Shown: positions 8,031-18,671, numbered from the stretch's first letter. The stretch is 21,690 nucleotides of DNA from Halocafeteria seosinensis (GCA_001687465.1 LVLI01000606.1:1-21690); one strand, 5' to 3'. Notes: generated by a model from the letters alone, not told the origin. Numbers and translations are program-made.

Positions 8031-10219
8031 ATGGATGAAGAATCTAAAGAAGACGCTGCCTTATCACAATGGTCAAATTTAAATGGAGCGGCTGACAAAG
8101 GCGACCGCACTCAGCATCACCACGCCGGTGGCACCGAGGGTGAACAAGGGGGCGGACATACGGAGAAAGAGAATCGACATGGAGTATCAGAGCCATCTGC
8201 ATTGGCAAAACAAACGACAGAAGAGACATGGAGGGAAAAGGTCTATATCATCTACGTGACTATAGTAGGAGCGATCGGAGGCCTGCTGTTCGGGTACGAC
8301 ACGGTAAGCTGGGTTAGTACGTAATTGATTCTATGTATTTTTCATGATCCAACTTCAGGGGGTGGTGTCTGGTGCTTTGTTGCAAATAGAGACGTACTTT
8401 GACCTCGATGATGTTGAAAAGGAGGCGGTTGTAAGTATCACTGTCTTAGGCGCTATCCTCGGTTCGTCTTGTTCGGGATCGATAGGCAACCGTGTTGGGC
8501 GAAAACCGGTGGTGATGGTTGCTTCTCTAATTTTCATTGGCGGAGCAGTGCTAATGGGTCTTGCACAGTCCTTGTTCACACTACTGGCGGGAAGGCTTAT
8601 AGTTGGTCTGGCCATTGGCCAAGCGTCCATGGTGGTTCCGATGTACATAGCCGAGATGGCCCCTTCGAAATATCGGGGACGCTTAGTAACGGTGAACACA
8701 CTGTTCATTACGGGAGGCCAATTTCTTGCAGCTCTCGTAGGTGGAGCCTTTTCCGGCCAAAGCGACGGCTGGAGGTGGATGTTGGGGCTTGGAGCTGCAC
8801 CAGCCGGCCTTCAGTTTCTTGGTATGTTTGGTCTTCCAGAATCTCCCCGACACCTCGTTGCGATGGGCAAAATTGACAAGGCGAGAAAAGCTCTGGAAAT
8901 TCTTAGAGGCCGAAAGCGCCAGTCAAGACGGTACGTGTATTCTCCTTATGGAACGCAAGGTGCTACTAACGAAGATGCTGCTGATTCTTCGAGCCATCTT
9001 TCCACTGCTGAGGAAGTGCGGCAGCCCTCCAGGAGCATCGTTTACGAAGTGGACGAGCCAGGTGAGTCCTTTGACGAAGGAGAAGAGCGAAAGGATGAAG
9101 CAGTAGACCATAGCAGTAGTGAGACGTCCAAGAATGACCTTATTGAACAGGAATTGATGGGCATTGAAAAGGCAATCGAGGATGAGGTCCGGGAACAGGG
9201 ACTACTTGCTTTCGGGCCCCATCTAGAAGGAACTAAGAAGATGAAAGGATGCTGGAAGCTGAGAGTGTGGTATAAAGCAACCAAACAACTGCTCTCTTCC
9301 CGTGCTGTTCGCAATGCATTAATAGTAGGCTGTACCCTACAGTTTCTCCAGCAGGCTGCGGGTATCAATACTGTTATGTATTACGCTGGGACCATACTCC
9401 ACAACGCCGGTTTCGAAAACCAGACGGCGATCTGGTTAACCGCGGCTGTAGCATTCACCAATTTCCTCTTCAGTAGTTTGGGCCTTAGATTCGTCGAAAC
9501 TTCGTAAGTCAGGTTGTCTATATCTTTCTGTCGACGTTTGATAGCTTTGCGCTGCCTTGTACGCCCCAATGGGCTGCAGGGGTCGACGAAAACTAACGCT
9601 GTTTTCCGTGGCTGGAGTTGCTCTTGCGCTCATGTTCCTCGGTGCAGTCTTTTTTGAAAAAAGGGAAAACTCTGCTACTGCACTTCGGCCTAAGTCCCAC
9701 GACATTCAGGGCGTTTGCGGTGAGGCAGATAATTGCTTTGACTGTGTTATCCAGGATTCCTGTGGGTTCTTAGGTAACAGTACCTCAGGGTTCTGTCTGA
9801 AAGGCGGACACGAGGACTACGAAAAGTTTAGTGGAAAGATACCACAAGGATACGATTGGGAATTTAGTAGGTGTGTAGGAGGTCTCCAGAAGGATCTCGG
9901 GTGGGCTGCATTGACCGCTTTGATGTTTTATCTGATGTGCTTTGCCCCGGGCCTGGCGTCCATGCCTTGGACGATAAATAGCGAGATTTATCCCAATCGA
10001 GTTCGTGCTGTTGCTGTTTCCATTGCGACTACCGTCAACTGGATTTTCAACCTGGTAGTGTCGATGACGTTCCTGAACCTTGCGACGGCAATAACTCCTT
10101 TCGGTTCATTCGGGTTGTACGCTGGGGTAGCCGTCCTGGGTGGGGTTTTTCTGTTTTTCCGTCTGCCAGAAACGAAAGGAAGGACGTTGGAGGAGATCCA
10201 AGAACTGTTTAACTCTTAA
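8031..10219 (+). CDS. Proton/myo-inositol-type sugar transporter (MFS sugar porter, HMIT-like)
   Basis: Three exons (8031-8303, 8359-9503, 9580-10219) joined through GT-AG introns of 55 and 76 nt give 685 residues. The junctions restore family motifs: GYDT|GVVSGALL and FVETS|GRRKLTL. Further sugar-porter signatures are GNRVGRKP (about 134-141), GRLIVGLAIG (169-178), PESPR (251-255), QQAAGIN (422-428), PWTINSEIYP (602-611) and PETKGRTLEEI near the C-terminus. Twelve membrane helices are expected. The loop before helix 10 (about 515-570) is Cys-rich (CGEADNCFDC...CGF...CLKG), as in HMIT/SLC2A13 and plant INT transporters, which points to H+-coupled myo-inositol or hexose uptake. Odd features are a long soluble His/Gln-rich N-terminus (about 70 residues) and an enlarged acidic, Ser-rich central cytoplasmic loop (about 276-400). 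ATG 8031 is the first ATG of the frame. Substrate is inference. Confidence 0.9.
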
Positions 10220-11405
10220 GGTAAACTCTAGCAACTGTAGATACAGTGACAGTAGGCGTCCCTGAGAGTCAAATGTTCCGGCCAAATCCTTGTCATTTTT
10301 CATACTAAATGTACCAACACTTCTGGTATTTGATGAGAATCCGATTTTCAGTACGTTTATTGTGTACTCTAGCAACCCAGATATCCTCCAGTCCTGTTCT
10401 CCCTGGCCTCAGTTACTCGAATCGAAAGCACCGCTCCCCAACACTATCGCATACCGCTCCTCGTTAAGTGGATGCGGTCAACTTCCCTGCCGGTGGGCTA
10501 TCTGTCACATTTGTGTGTGTGTCGTCGGAACTGACAGTACGGTACAGTACGGGTATTACACTCTGGCTCTGGGTTGAGAGTTGTTTGGCTTGATAATATA
10601 ATGGCCGTCCCATGTTCCACACACATACGGCAGTAAGCTTCGCACCACTAGCTCCAAACACACATGCACTGCTGTATATACCAGGTAGGTGTAGGTAGTT
10701 TGAAAAGAAACCACCGGTTAGGTACGTGAGAGTAGACAAACTAAGGCATGGAGAGATTGCTCTCCCTTCTTCTCTTCTCATCAACCGAGAGTAGCTGCCA
10801 AAGACAATGGATGGGGGAAGCGGTAGACTATTATGGCGGGTTAACAAGGAGAATAAGCATGAGGGAGTCAAGCCGGGCCAACCACCAGCGCAATGTCTGT
10901 GTCTAGCCCATGGGCCCAACACTAATATGTGCTGCGGGATGAGACGGTATGAAAGGCCGTGACGACCTTTTTATCTGCTCCTACCACTAGCGCCGGGGCG
11001 TGATGGGGGAATACAGCTTTGCTAAAAGGATCCCAAGACCTCTAGCCTGGGAGTCAGCCACAGTCGCAGAGTGTGGTTGCATCGGTCACACACTTCCGCG
11101 TTGCATCATCAGGGACTCATGGTTACCCATCAGACCATGCTTCCTACCGTGTGTTTAAAATTGATCAGGGCATGGAATAAAGATGCAAACGTTTTCGTTT
11201 TGATGTTCATGTTTACATATGTATGAAACAATTGCAGCACATGTCGACGGGTGAGAACTGTCGGATTGACTCATCGCAAGTAAAATACGATGCCTAACTT
11301 GGGTACATGCAAGCACATGATGTGTCCTATAAGGAGCTGTGGGACGGTACGTCTGTGAAATGGCAAGTTTGTTGGTAATTGAAGAGCTACTACATTGCGC
11401 ATTCC
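10220..11405. other. Spacer without a supported gene; second dispersed repeat copy
   Basis: Frames here are short and unconvincing. It contains the 3' flank of the transporter gene, repeat copy B at 10449-10521, and the upstream region of the next plus-strand gene. I recognised no RNA gene. Confidence 0.45.
10449..10521. repeat. Dispersed repeat, copy B
   Basis: Same orientation as copy A at 6831-6900 and close to 90% identical by eye, ending in the same short GT run. The two copies bracket the sugar transporter gene. Confidence 0.75.
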
Positions 11406-12284
11406 ATGCAGTGGGAAGTTGCACAGGAAAAGGACCAGTCCATTACCGTCATTAAGTATCCATCTCGAAGGAATTTCTATAGAGTGTGCATACCTTGCCC
11501 CTGGTATATCCTCATAGCCCCTTGTGTGCACAGTGTTGATGAGTTTGGTGCGTACCCAGAGAGAACCTAGTTGTACTGTATTCTCCAGCTTTGCACTTTC
11601 TCCCTTTGGGGCGCAGAAATCGCCGCTGATGGTACTGTGGAATGTAGGCAGCGCTACTTGTGCGAAACACAACGGTCTGAAATACATGATATCTATCAAT
11701 TGGAATGCCTAGCGGTTGACATGGAGGAAATTGACAAGTCAAAGAAGAATGTAAGTAATAACTCACGTACTTTGCAAATGGACTTCCCCTGATGACGTAT
11801 GTGTCTATTTCGTTCCCAGTACTGCTTGCGCTTCCGAACGCAAGACGAAGAACTTCTCCCTGATCCGATGGAAATGCTCGAAATGAACGGCCCTAATCGA
11901 CTAGAAATGTCGTTGAATAGAGAAAATATCAGCCAAAGGAAGTATATAGCCGAAAGAGTCAACGAATTCTTGGGGAAGAAAGGAACGTATTCCGAATATA
12001 ATCCACGTGCTGTCGGAAATAATGACTCCATAGAGCCCCCGAATTCCGCTGAATCCAAATCAAGTTCATCTTCCGCGACCACGGAGAGCGTCCAGTCTAT
12101 GAACAACCCCTTATGGCAAACGCCCGCCCATCATGCTCCCGCAGCGCCCACTGGTGCAACTGGTGTGGCAAACCACTGGCGGCAGTCCATGCCTCCATCG
12201 ATCCATCAACCCGAAACCCGAAAACAACAGCTTAGCGAGCCTCGCAGCATGCGAGATATATTGCAAGACAGGCTAAGGACCTGA
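11406..12284 (+). CDS. Spliced protein of unknown function with disordered C-terminus
   Basis: The secure part is two exons, 11617-11750 and 11820-12284, joined in phase 0 across a 69-nt intron (AAT|GTAAGTAA ... TTCCCAG|TAC). They encode an N-terminal charged helical region (RYLCETQRSEIHDIYQLE..., DMEEIDKSKKN|YCLRFRTQDEELLPDP) and LNRENISQRKYIAERVNEF, followed by a Ser/Pro/Ala/Gln-rich low-complexity tail ending MRDILQDRLRT. A first exon 11406-11547 (ATG, MQWEVAQEKDQ...) is compatible: donor G|GTGCGT and acceptor GGGGCGCAG are both phase 1, giving 246 residues, but its second half is unusually Cys/Pro/Ile-rich and may be wrong. I do not recognise the family. An AATAAA lies just after the stop codon. 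Confidence 0.6.
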
Positions 12285-12847
12285 ACAATAAATAGTGAGC
12301 CGAACACCTTCGCTGAGGCAGCAACAGATATCATATGAGATATGGGTACTGGAAACTGCTGAACAACTCATCAGAAAGATGGAGAGGCCTAACCGGTGAC
12401 TAATGCTTCCGCATCTGGTTTGAAGGATTATGTCGTTTCTTGTTAGTTGGCGAATGAGCAGCAGGCCAAGCAAGAGCGACTCGTCCCGGAAGTACTTCGA
12501 GAACCGTTGCTCGTGTATAGCGTGTATTATGTAATTGACGAATGAGCCTATGGTAGCAGTACATTATCCAATAAAATAGCATTCCCAGGTGCAGTTACCA
12601 CGACATAACACTTCCACAATTGGGCAAATCAGCCGCCAGTGTTCTACAAGGGTGAAGTTGCCACGACCGTAAGAGTCAAGTCGTGCGGTTTCTTCTGGGT
12701 TAACTCGCACGGCGGGAGTGTTCAAACAGTCAGGGGTTTTGTCTTCTTGCTGTATCTCCCAAATTGAGACTCCTATGGTTCATCCAGAGGCTGCAGCTGC
12801 TCCTGAGAAGACCGGTTACGAAGTGCTCATCACAAAGTCAGCGGACA
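12285..12847. other. Spacer between convergent genes
   Basis: This is 3' flank for genes on both strands. AATAAA occurs immediately after the plus-strand stop codon. No coding frame or structured RNA was recognised. Confidence 0.5.
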
Positions 12848-13738
12848 TCATGGATCTAGGCCTTTTATTTTAAGCAGCCAATAATAAATTTTATATTCAT
12901 CTGCAAGGAAGTCCTTCAGATTTTTCCGAGCCTTTTCGGACAGGAAAGCGTTTCCTCCACCGCTCGTTCCTTTGTGTCTTGTCCCGAGCCATTTCACCCC
13001 AAACAATCTATGCATGTCCTCTTGTAGGTGTTCTTGCCGCAGGATATCTACCTGATTTGTCCTGTTAGTAATAAATTCCACCAACGGATTGATATAGTAT
13101 TTGTAGTTCTCTCGCCAGTGCTGAATACAGCCTCCCTGCAGTAGTCGTCGTGCAATAGGATCATCGTACAAGGCCTCGGCTAAGTCATTAACGCTTTCAA
13201 AGTAGTCAAAACACTCGATTTCCAAGCACAGGGAGCAACGTAGAGCAGATCGCTCTTCCCCTGATTGCAATGTTTCTTTTCTGTAATTGTAGGCCGAAAC
13301 GACCCGCGTCAACGGGTCCCTAACAAGTATGTACAAGTGGTCATTCGGATGAACACTAAAGCGATCAGCTGGGAGCACAAGCGTATCCGTCTGATAGTGG
13401 TAGTTATAAATTGCATGAACCTCGTAGTCGATCGTCCTATACAAATGTGTTCTCACCGTTAGTCCTCCAGCTTTGCCCAAGTGAACCAGCACTCGGCTCT
13501 CGGGTACTCCGTCGATCATGCGCCGCTCGGGGGGAACTAGCACCACAACGTCGCTAAATAACCAGAGGCCGAATACTAGCACGTTCCCTAATACGACGAA
13601 AAGCGCCAGAAGAACGACTCGTTTAGCACTTTGGTTGTTGGGGTGGTGCTGCCCGGTCTTTATCGGTCCCTCCACATAGTCAATGTGCTCCTCCGTCTTC
13701 CGGCGCCTACACGGCGAAAGAGACGTCTTGACGCTCAT
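12848..13738 (-). CDS. Type II membrane sulfotransferase (carbohydrate-type)
   Basis: A single-exon gene of 296 residues. A basic cytoplasmic N-terminus (1-40) is followed by one membrane helix (about 41-68), the topology of Golgi sulfotransferases. The 5'-phosphosulfate loop appears as RVLVHLGKAGGLTVR (about 82-96), a variant of the usual H-x-PK-T-GGT, and the 3'-phosphate motif as ILVRDPLTRVVSAYNYRK (137-154), with the R-D-P-x-x-R-x-x-S-x-Y pattern intact. It should transfer sulfate from PAPS to a glycan or other secretory substrate in the Golgi lumen. A Cys cluster (CSLCLEIEC) and an NRT glycosylation site are seen. Proteins of this sort are common in algae that make sulfated polysaccharides. 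Start ATG at 13736-13738; stop TGA at 12848-12850. Substrate unknown. Confidence 0.85.
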   Translation of the reverse strand: MSVKTSLSPCRRRKTEEHIDYVEGPIKTGQHHPNNQSAKRVVLLALFVVLGNVLVFGLWLFSDVVVLVPPERRMIDGVPESRVLVHLGKAGGLTVRTHLYRTIDYEVHAIYNYHYQTDTLVLPADRFSVHPNDHLYILVRDPLTRVVSAYNYRKETLQSGEERSALRCSLCLEIECFDYFESVNDLAEALYDDPIARRLLQGGCIQHWRENYKYYINPLVEFITNRTNQVDILRQEHLQEDMHRLFGVKWLGTRHKGTSGGGNAFLSEKARKNLKDFLADEYKIYYWLLKIKGLDP

Positions 13739-14854
13739 CCTATCAACAGCGTGTCCTTATTACGGCAACGTTTAACAAGCGTTTAGGATGTTCCCTCCAA
13801 GTCGCAGTCGAATGGAAGCTGCACGTCGCAGCCAACCAAGAACTCAATGGATCCCTTAATCCACCCCCCGTCGATTGAGTCTTTCGTACGCAGTCCTGTA
13901 CGACCTTATATTGCTGTGCACTCCGGCACTGTCTCTTTCTCCCTCTCAAGAGAGATAGAGAGCAAAATACAGCAGGATGTTCTTGCGAGCAGAAATCCCG
14001 CCAGCGCTGGGGCTGGGGCTGCAGTCAGTTCAACGTCTGATATCCCTACACTACCTGTATGACGGTGCTGGTGTCGTTTTCCTTTCTACACGCGTGTATG
14101 GAGTAGAGCAAACAATTAAGCGGTACACATGGTGTCAGACTTCATTTATCCTGCTATAACTCGCAACAGTGTTCGGTCCGGACCGTTCGCCGCCGTCGGG
14201 CACCGGTCCGACATCCGGGGATGACCTGATGATCCCGGGGGATCTTAAGTTTCAAGAACCACTGAACATGCTCAATGTTACATGCACATCTGAACGTGAC
14301 TGTGGACTTCTGCCTGCGTCGTAGCGTAATTCATCACTTGCGGGGAGACAACTCCAGAGTAGTGTATATCTATTGGCTTCCCAGATACAATATTTGTACT
14401 ATCTTGTGTGGCGCACCGTTATAACCAGTTGCTTCCACAGTGTATGGGAATCCACACAGCCGGTTCAACCTGATACTTAACCCAACTATTGCTTGCTTCC
14501 GCAGCTGAGAGTACCAGCTTTGAATGCAACTATAAATTCCAATTGGCTTCAATTTAAGCGCAATCAATAGGGGGAGCGTCAATAGTTTGGTCAATCCGTG
14601 GATAGTTGCATCGCGAACTTGGCGACCTACACGCATTGAGCTCTGGACCAACGACTAGATGGAATCCTATAGGAAAACTGCGCAGCCCGTAAATGACGGT
14701 AAATCCCTCCCCCCTAGATCATAGGCTAGATGTGCCTTGCAAAATTGGGTGCAACACACACAACGTCAGCCCTTTTCAGTGGCGCACGTCTCTCAGTCGA
14801 ACTACAGTACCTAAAAGCGTGATATGTCCTCTCATTGGATAATTCAATCTGTGC
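13739..14854. other. Spacer without a supported gene; GC-rich pocket
   Basis: It contains the sulfotransferase promoter side and the 3' flank of the next minus gene. Around 14170-14245 is a GC-rich pocket with a perfect 12-bp palindrome CGGTCCGGACCG (14174-14185) and further GGTCCG, CCGGGG and CCCGGGGG words. Open frames here are short and unconvincing. Confidence 0.45.
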
Positions 14855-15643
14855 TTAATCGCCGCGGACAGACCTCTCGCGCACCCCGCGCCACACCGTG
14901 ACTGCGATATGTGTCAAACAGATGACGAGCAAGAAAATACTCGGGATGACAACATTTTTCCGTATCCACTTTGGATGGAAGAGCATCAATTTTACTTTGG
15001 CGGGGGGCCTAGTTTCGAGAAGCTTCTCGACTATGTTTTGCTGGCGTTCAGTAATCGGGGCAAGTGTATCCATGGTTTCAGGAGTGACTTCCACAAAGTT
15101 ATTTAGGTAATCTTCTGTATCCCCAATCGTCTCCACACGGACCTTCGCCAAGGGGAGACTGTTTATACCCAGACTTGCAAGTTTACACGCATTGATTGTA
15201 AGGACTACCAGCGCATCAAGTGCTAAAACAATTCCGGCAATTAAGAGCGCAAAGATTACTAACCCCGACTTGCGGAAGAAAGACACGATTATACTGATTA
15301 GTACCAAGGCCAGCATGCATAGATCCAGGACATTGTAGCAGATGATACTATTGGATCCTCCAATTAGATTACCACACCTAGCCTTACGAAGACGGCCGCA
15401 CCAGAAGAGCCGAAATGGCTCATTCGACTGAGCACTAGTGAAGCAGATCCAGTCTCTTCCATTCATGCAGCTGTAGGCGTAGTTCAGCTTATTCGGCCAT
15501 AGCAGCGTATCGCACCGGGATGTCGGCCTCCGTTGTCCGTCTACGAGTTGCTGCGTCTCACTGTGGGGCTCCCCCACCAATGGCTCTCCTTCATCTCGTG
15601 TTGGACTTGCAGTTGCAGCCCTGGTTGTTGGGAAACCACTAAT
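14855..15643 (-). CDS. Membrane protein with three predicted helices, 5' end unresolved
   Basis: The open frame ends at TAA 14855-14857 and is protein-like from about 15643 downstream: a Ser/Thr/Glu-rich hydrophilic segment, a Cys-containing region (SCMNGRDWICF..., FWCGRLRKARCG), then helices at about IICYNVLDLCMLALVLISII, SGLVIFALLIAGIVLALDAL and NVVIPSIFLLVICLTHIAV, with a hydrophilic stretch between the second and third. The frame has no upstream ATG before a TGA at 15698-15700; GACGCAG at 15650-15644 can serve as a splice acceptor, so a short first exon is likely further right (for example from the ATG in a neighbouring frame near 15704). I recognise no family. The upstream DNA is rich in CA/GT dinucleotides. 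Confidence 0.55.
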   Translation of the reverse strand: MSGFPTTRAATASPTRDEGEPLVGEPHSETQQLVDGQRRPTSRCDTLLWPNKLNYAYSCMNGRDWICFTSAQSNEPFRLFWCGRLRKARCGNLIGGSNSIICYNVLDLCMLALVLISIIVSFFRKSGLVIFALLIAGIVLALDALVVLTINACKLASLGINSLPLAKVRVETIGDTEDYLNNFVEVTPETMDTLAPITERQQNIVEKLLETRPPAKVKLMLFHPKWIRKNVVIPSIFLLVICLTHIAVTVWRGVRERSVRGD

Positions 15644-15700
15644 CTGCGTCTCAACAACGCATCCCAACACGCACACGCACAAACACAAGCAGAGTATTCA

Positions 15701-16260
15701 TTCATCCATCAAGCCAGCCAGCCAATTACGAATCAGGCAAGGCAGCCATGCATGTATCGAGACTATTAACGGTAAATAAACCCACGTACCATACTTGCTT
15801 CTTCCGCTCTGGATCATCCGAAACGCGAGAGTGGAGAGTGGTGTCGTCGCATGCCTTTATAGTTATGCAGTCAATCAATCGATAGCGGACGTGCACACTG
15901 CTGCCATCCCTGCTGATTAACAGTAAAGTACTGAGCGGCTGGCTATCAAATCAATTAAAATCGCCACTGAGTTGGGAACTGCTATCCAATTACGCCCGGG
16001 TGGTGGTGGCCGAACCGCGTCCTTCAAGCGTTTGGCCGTTTGGCTTAGGGGTGGGGAGGAACCAGGAACTTTAATTACATATTTCTAACGGAATGCTGAC
16101 ACTGGAGTAGACTACACCTTGAAAACATGGGGAAGAACGGAATATCCAACGGAGCGCATACATGCTACGGAAACTCAGTTATCGTGGATTTTCAAGTTCT
16201 TTCTGACGTTCGTGGCGTTTAGCACACCCGTCAAAAGTGGTAGGAGGGTTCACGTTGTGC
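15701..16260. other. Spacer between tandem minus-strand genes
   Basis: It contains CA-rich and CATC/CCAG short tandem motifs near 15665-15720 and otherwise nothing recognisable. It should hold the promoter and probable first exon of the membrane protein gene to its left. Confidence 0.4.
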
Positions 16261-18153
16261 CTACTCGTCTACGACAGGCTTAAAATCATGGATGTCTGCG
16301 GAAGCGTTCAACCCAGAGCCACACGAAAATATTGAATTGCCTGCATTCGCTGCGTCACAATCCACATATATGTGGCCCTCAGGAATACAAGGCATTGGCG
16401 CAAAGTAATTGCCCAAGCGAAGTAGCAAATCTTTCACAAACGGGTTGTCGAGTATATACTGGAATTGCTCTAGTTTACCTCCACTGTCAAACTGGCCAGA
16501 CGTTCCACCAATGATGAGCAAAGTGAGTGACAGGGCGGTGCACAGCATCAAGAGCAACACCCAAGACCATAGTCCACGGCAAACAGTGACACCATTTTCC
16601 TTCAATATGTCTGTATCCCTCCTCACGGAGGGTGCGACATCCGCAATCCCTTTAGTTTCCCGCTCCAGATGATGACGAATTATCTTAGAGCTGTGCGATA
16701 AGGTACTAATAGCATTTAACTCTGCTATTCGAGATTCTGCGCGCTCAGCGCGACGTTGTTCCTCTACGAGGGCTGATTGGATGTTTTCGTAACGTTGGCG
16801 TTCCTCCTGCAAAATAGAATTCAACCGGTCAACCTCTACTCTCGCCTTGCTTTCAGTTTCCCATGAACTGGAGGCTTGGTGCACGTTCTTCCATGTTAAT
16901 ATCGCCAGTCGCTTGGAAGCTGTGCCTATTCTTTTCTCACACACTAATCGCTCTAGTCGGCCAAGCGCCGTGGATTTCATACTGCGGTATACTTGGTTCT
17001 GTGCACTGTCGAATTCAGCGCGCAGACGGTTCTCCATATTATGAATCGTCTCCTGTGCGATTTTACTGTCACCAGCCTTTACTTGCCCACCGTCGTCCTC
17101 CATTGCTTCTTGAGTAAACAAGTTTTCCCGTGAATCAGTCCTACTCAAACCTGTCTGATTATGAATGGTGGAGTACGTTGAATTAATTAAATGTTGCGCC
17201 TGCTCTTCTCCTTGGTTCACGCGCTTCCGGTCCGCCTTTTGGATAGGAGAAGCACTCTGAGCCAGCTGGCTTGCACGTCGTCGACTCTCGGGTGATTTGG
17301 AGGCTGGTGAACGCAAAACATCACCGGTGGCATTATCGCGAAACGACGCAAAAGTGTTACTATCAATATTTAATGCTGTCTTTGTTCGCTCTTCCAAATC
17401 GTGTTCCCACGTGTATACAATATCATTGGCATCCCCAGCGTACTCTCCCTGGGATGAAGCAAAGGAGCAATCCACCAGTGATCTTAACTGGTTTTCCGTT
17501 TCATTCGAAGCCTCCCTTGTATTCCCATGCCGTGTTTGATTCTGTGCTTCACGATATCTTCCTTTGGGACTCCCCATAGTGGTCGTATGCTGGGTTCTAT
17601 ACTGCCTCTGGTATGAGAACGATTGCTTCTGCTGCAACAATCTGCTTCGACTCTGTTTCATTTGTTTCCCAAGCAAAAGAAATACATGTTTCGCCAGCAA
17701 TCGAGCGTAGTCTGTCTCTGGGTCTTGGCTCATGTACTTGCAACAAGCAATTTTGCGTAAAGTATCCACAAATACTTCGAAATTAGCTGCATGTGGTCCT
17801 CCACCCTCGCCCCATGTGTGCGCGGAGGACTCCTCATGTACCCTGGGATGCCCTCTTTGCACATTCTGTGAGTGCTGTTGGTTTCTTCGAGCTATCTGCT
17901 GCAAGAATATCTGCTCACAGTCCTTGTAGACAAAATCATCCTGGTCCAAGAGATTGGGGCAATCATGCACAAAATTCCGAAAGCCCTCCAGATCGATCAT
18001 GCACATATCACGGGCAGCCTTCGAGTACGGAGCTCCTCTGTGAGACTGCTGTTGTATTGCGTGCGTATGCTGGTGCTCAGGTATAACAGTGGCGTACATA
18101 AAGAAGACCTTCTCCAACGCGATTTGGGAGTACCATTGGCTGCTGCTCTCCAT
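16261..18153 (-). CDS. Coiled-coil single-pass membrane protein, possible p25-alpha/TPPP-like N-terminus
   Basis: A single-exon protein of 630 residues starting MESSSQWYSQIALEKVFFMYA. The first 175 residues (LEKVFFMYAT..., MIDLEGFRNFVHDCPNLLD, DCEQIFLQQ, NFEVFVDTLRKIACCKYM) have the helix spacing and conserved-looking F/D positions of p25-alpha/TPPP or EF-hand-like modules, split by Gln/His-rich loops; this is a tentative match by eye. The middle (about 180-400) is polar, Gln/Ser/Arg-rich and probably disordered. About 430-505 is a coiled coil (VEVDRLNSILQEERQRYE..., EEQRRAERAESRIAELNA). A membrane helix follows at about 527-550 (WSWVLLLMLCTALSLTLLII), with an 80-residue tail containing four Cys and one NAS site. 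The layout suggests a cytoplasmic domain and rod anchored to an endomembrane, possibly binding microtubules if the N-terminal match is right. Confidence 0.6.
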   Translation of the reverse strand: MESSSQWYSQIALEKVFFMYATVIPEHQHTHAIQQQSHRGAPYSKAARDMCMIDLEGFRNFVHDCPNLLDQDDFVYKDCEQIFLQQIARRNQQHSQNVQRGHPRVHEESSAHTWGEGGGPHAANFEVFVDTLRKIACCKYMSQDPETDYARLLAKHVFLLLGKQMKQSRSRLLQQKQSFSYQRQYRTQHTTTMGSPKGRYREAQNQTRHGNTREASNETENQLRSLVDCSFASSQGEYAGDANDIVYTWEHDLEERTKTALNIDSNTFASFRDNATGDVLRSPASKSPESRRRASQLAQSASPIQKADRKRVNQGEEQAQHLINSTYSTIHNQTGLSRTDSRENLFTQEAMEDDGGQVKAGDSKIAQETIHNMENRLRAEFDSAQNQVYRSMKSTALGRLERLVCEKRIGTASKRLAILTWKNVHQASSSWETESKARVEVDRLNSILQEERQRYENIQSALVEEQRRAERAESRIAELNAISTLSHSSKIIRHHLERETKGIADVAPSVRRDTDILKENGVTVCRGLWSWVLLLMLCTALSLTLLIIGGTSGQFDSGGKLEQFQYILDNPFVKDLLLRLGNYFAPMPCIPEGHIYVDCDAANAGNSIFSCGSGLNASADIHDFKPVVDE

Positions 18154-18671
18154 CTTCCTTGCTTGTTTGACTGAGATAACTCACTCATACGCATGCAATA
18201 CACTAAATGCGTGCATTCATCCCATCTAACCAAGAACGCCACGAACATGGCATCTATAATCTAGACCGGGGGCAGCCACCGCAGCCGTTAGACGGCACCC
18301 AACCGTCGCAGTTGCAACTTGCAGCCCGTCGCAGTAGACAATATGCATGCGAAGTGGGCGAGCAGATAAGCGTACAAAAGAAAGAGGTGGATGAGTACAA
18401 ATGGGTGAGAAAGAGTGATATTATTTGGCTTTTTTGCTTGGCTAGTGCGCAGAACCAAACACAACTTGTGTAGCCCGTGCGTGTGCGTGTGACACTGTGT
18501 GTGTGTGGGTGTCGTGTACGCGGTGAGGGTGGTGACCGACACGTCTTCCGGTAGCAACAATACTGTTGTACCAATACATACAGTGGTAACCTATCAGTAG
18601 GCTATCATTTACGTGTACTGTAGGTATGCTATCAAACGGTTACATCACCACCTCTGGAATCCGATTGACCC
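18154..18671. other. Spacer with GT-rich microsatellite-like stretch
   Basis: About 18476-18515 is a GT/GTGC-rich run (imperfect GTGTGT repeats). The rest is the promoter side of the coiled-coil gene and 3' flank of the ABC transporter. No gene recognised. Confidence 0.5.

Noticed and set aside
10464-10922. A 152-residue minus-strand protein
   Set aside because: It begins at a non-ATG-like position in spacer DNA, overlaps the dispersed repeat and has no coherent domain or composition.
18254-18574. Minus-strand frame with Thr/His-rich protein
   Set aside because: It comes from the GT-rich microsatellite-like stretch.
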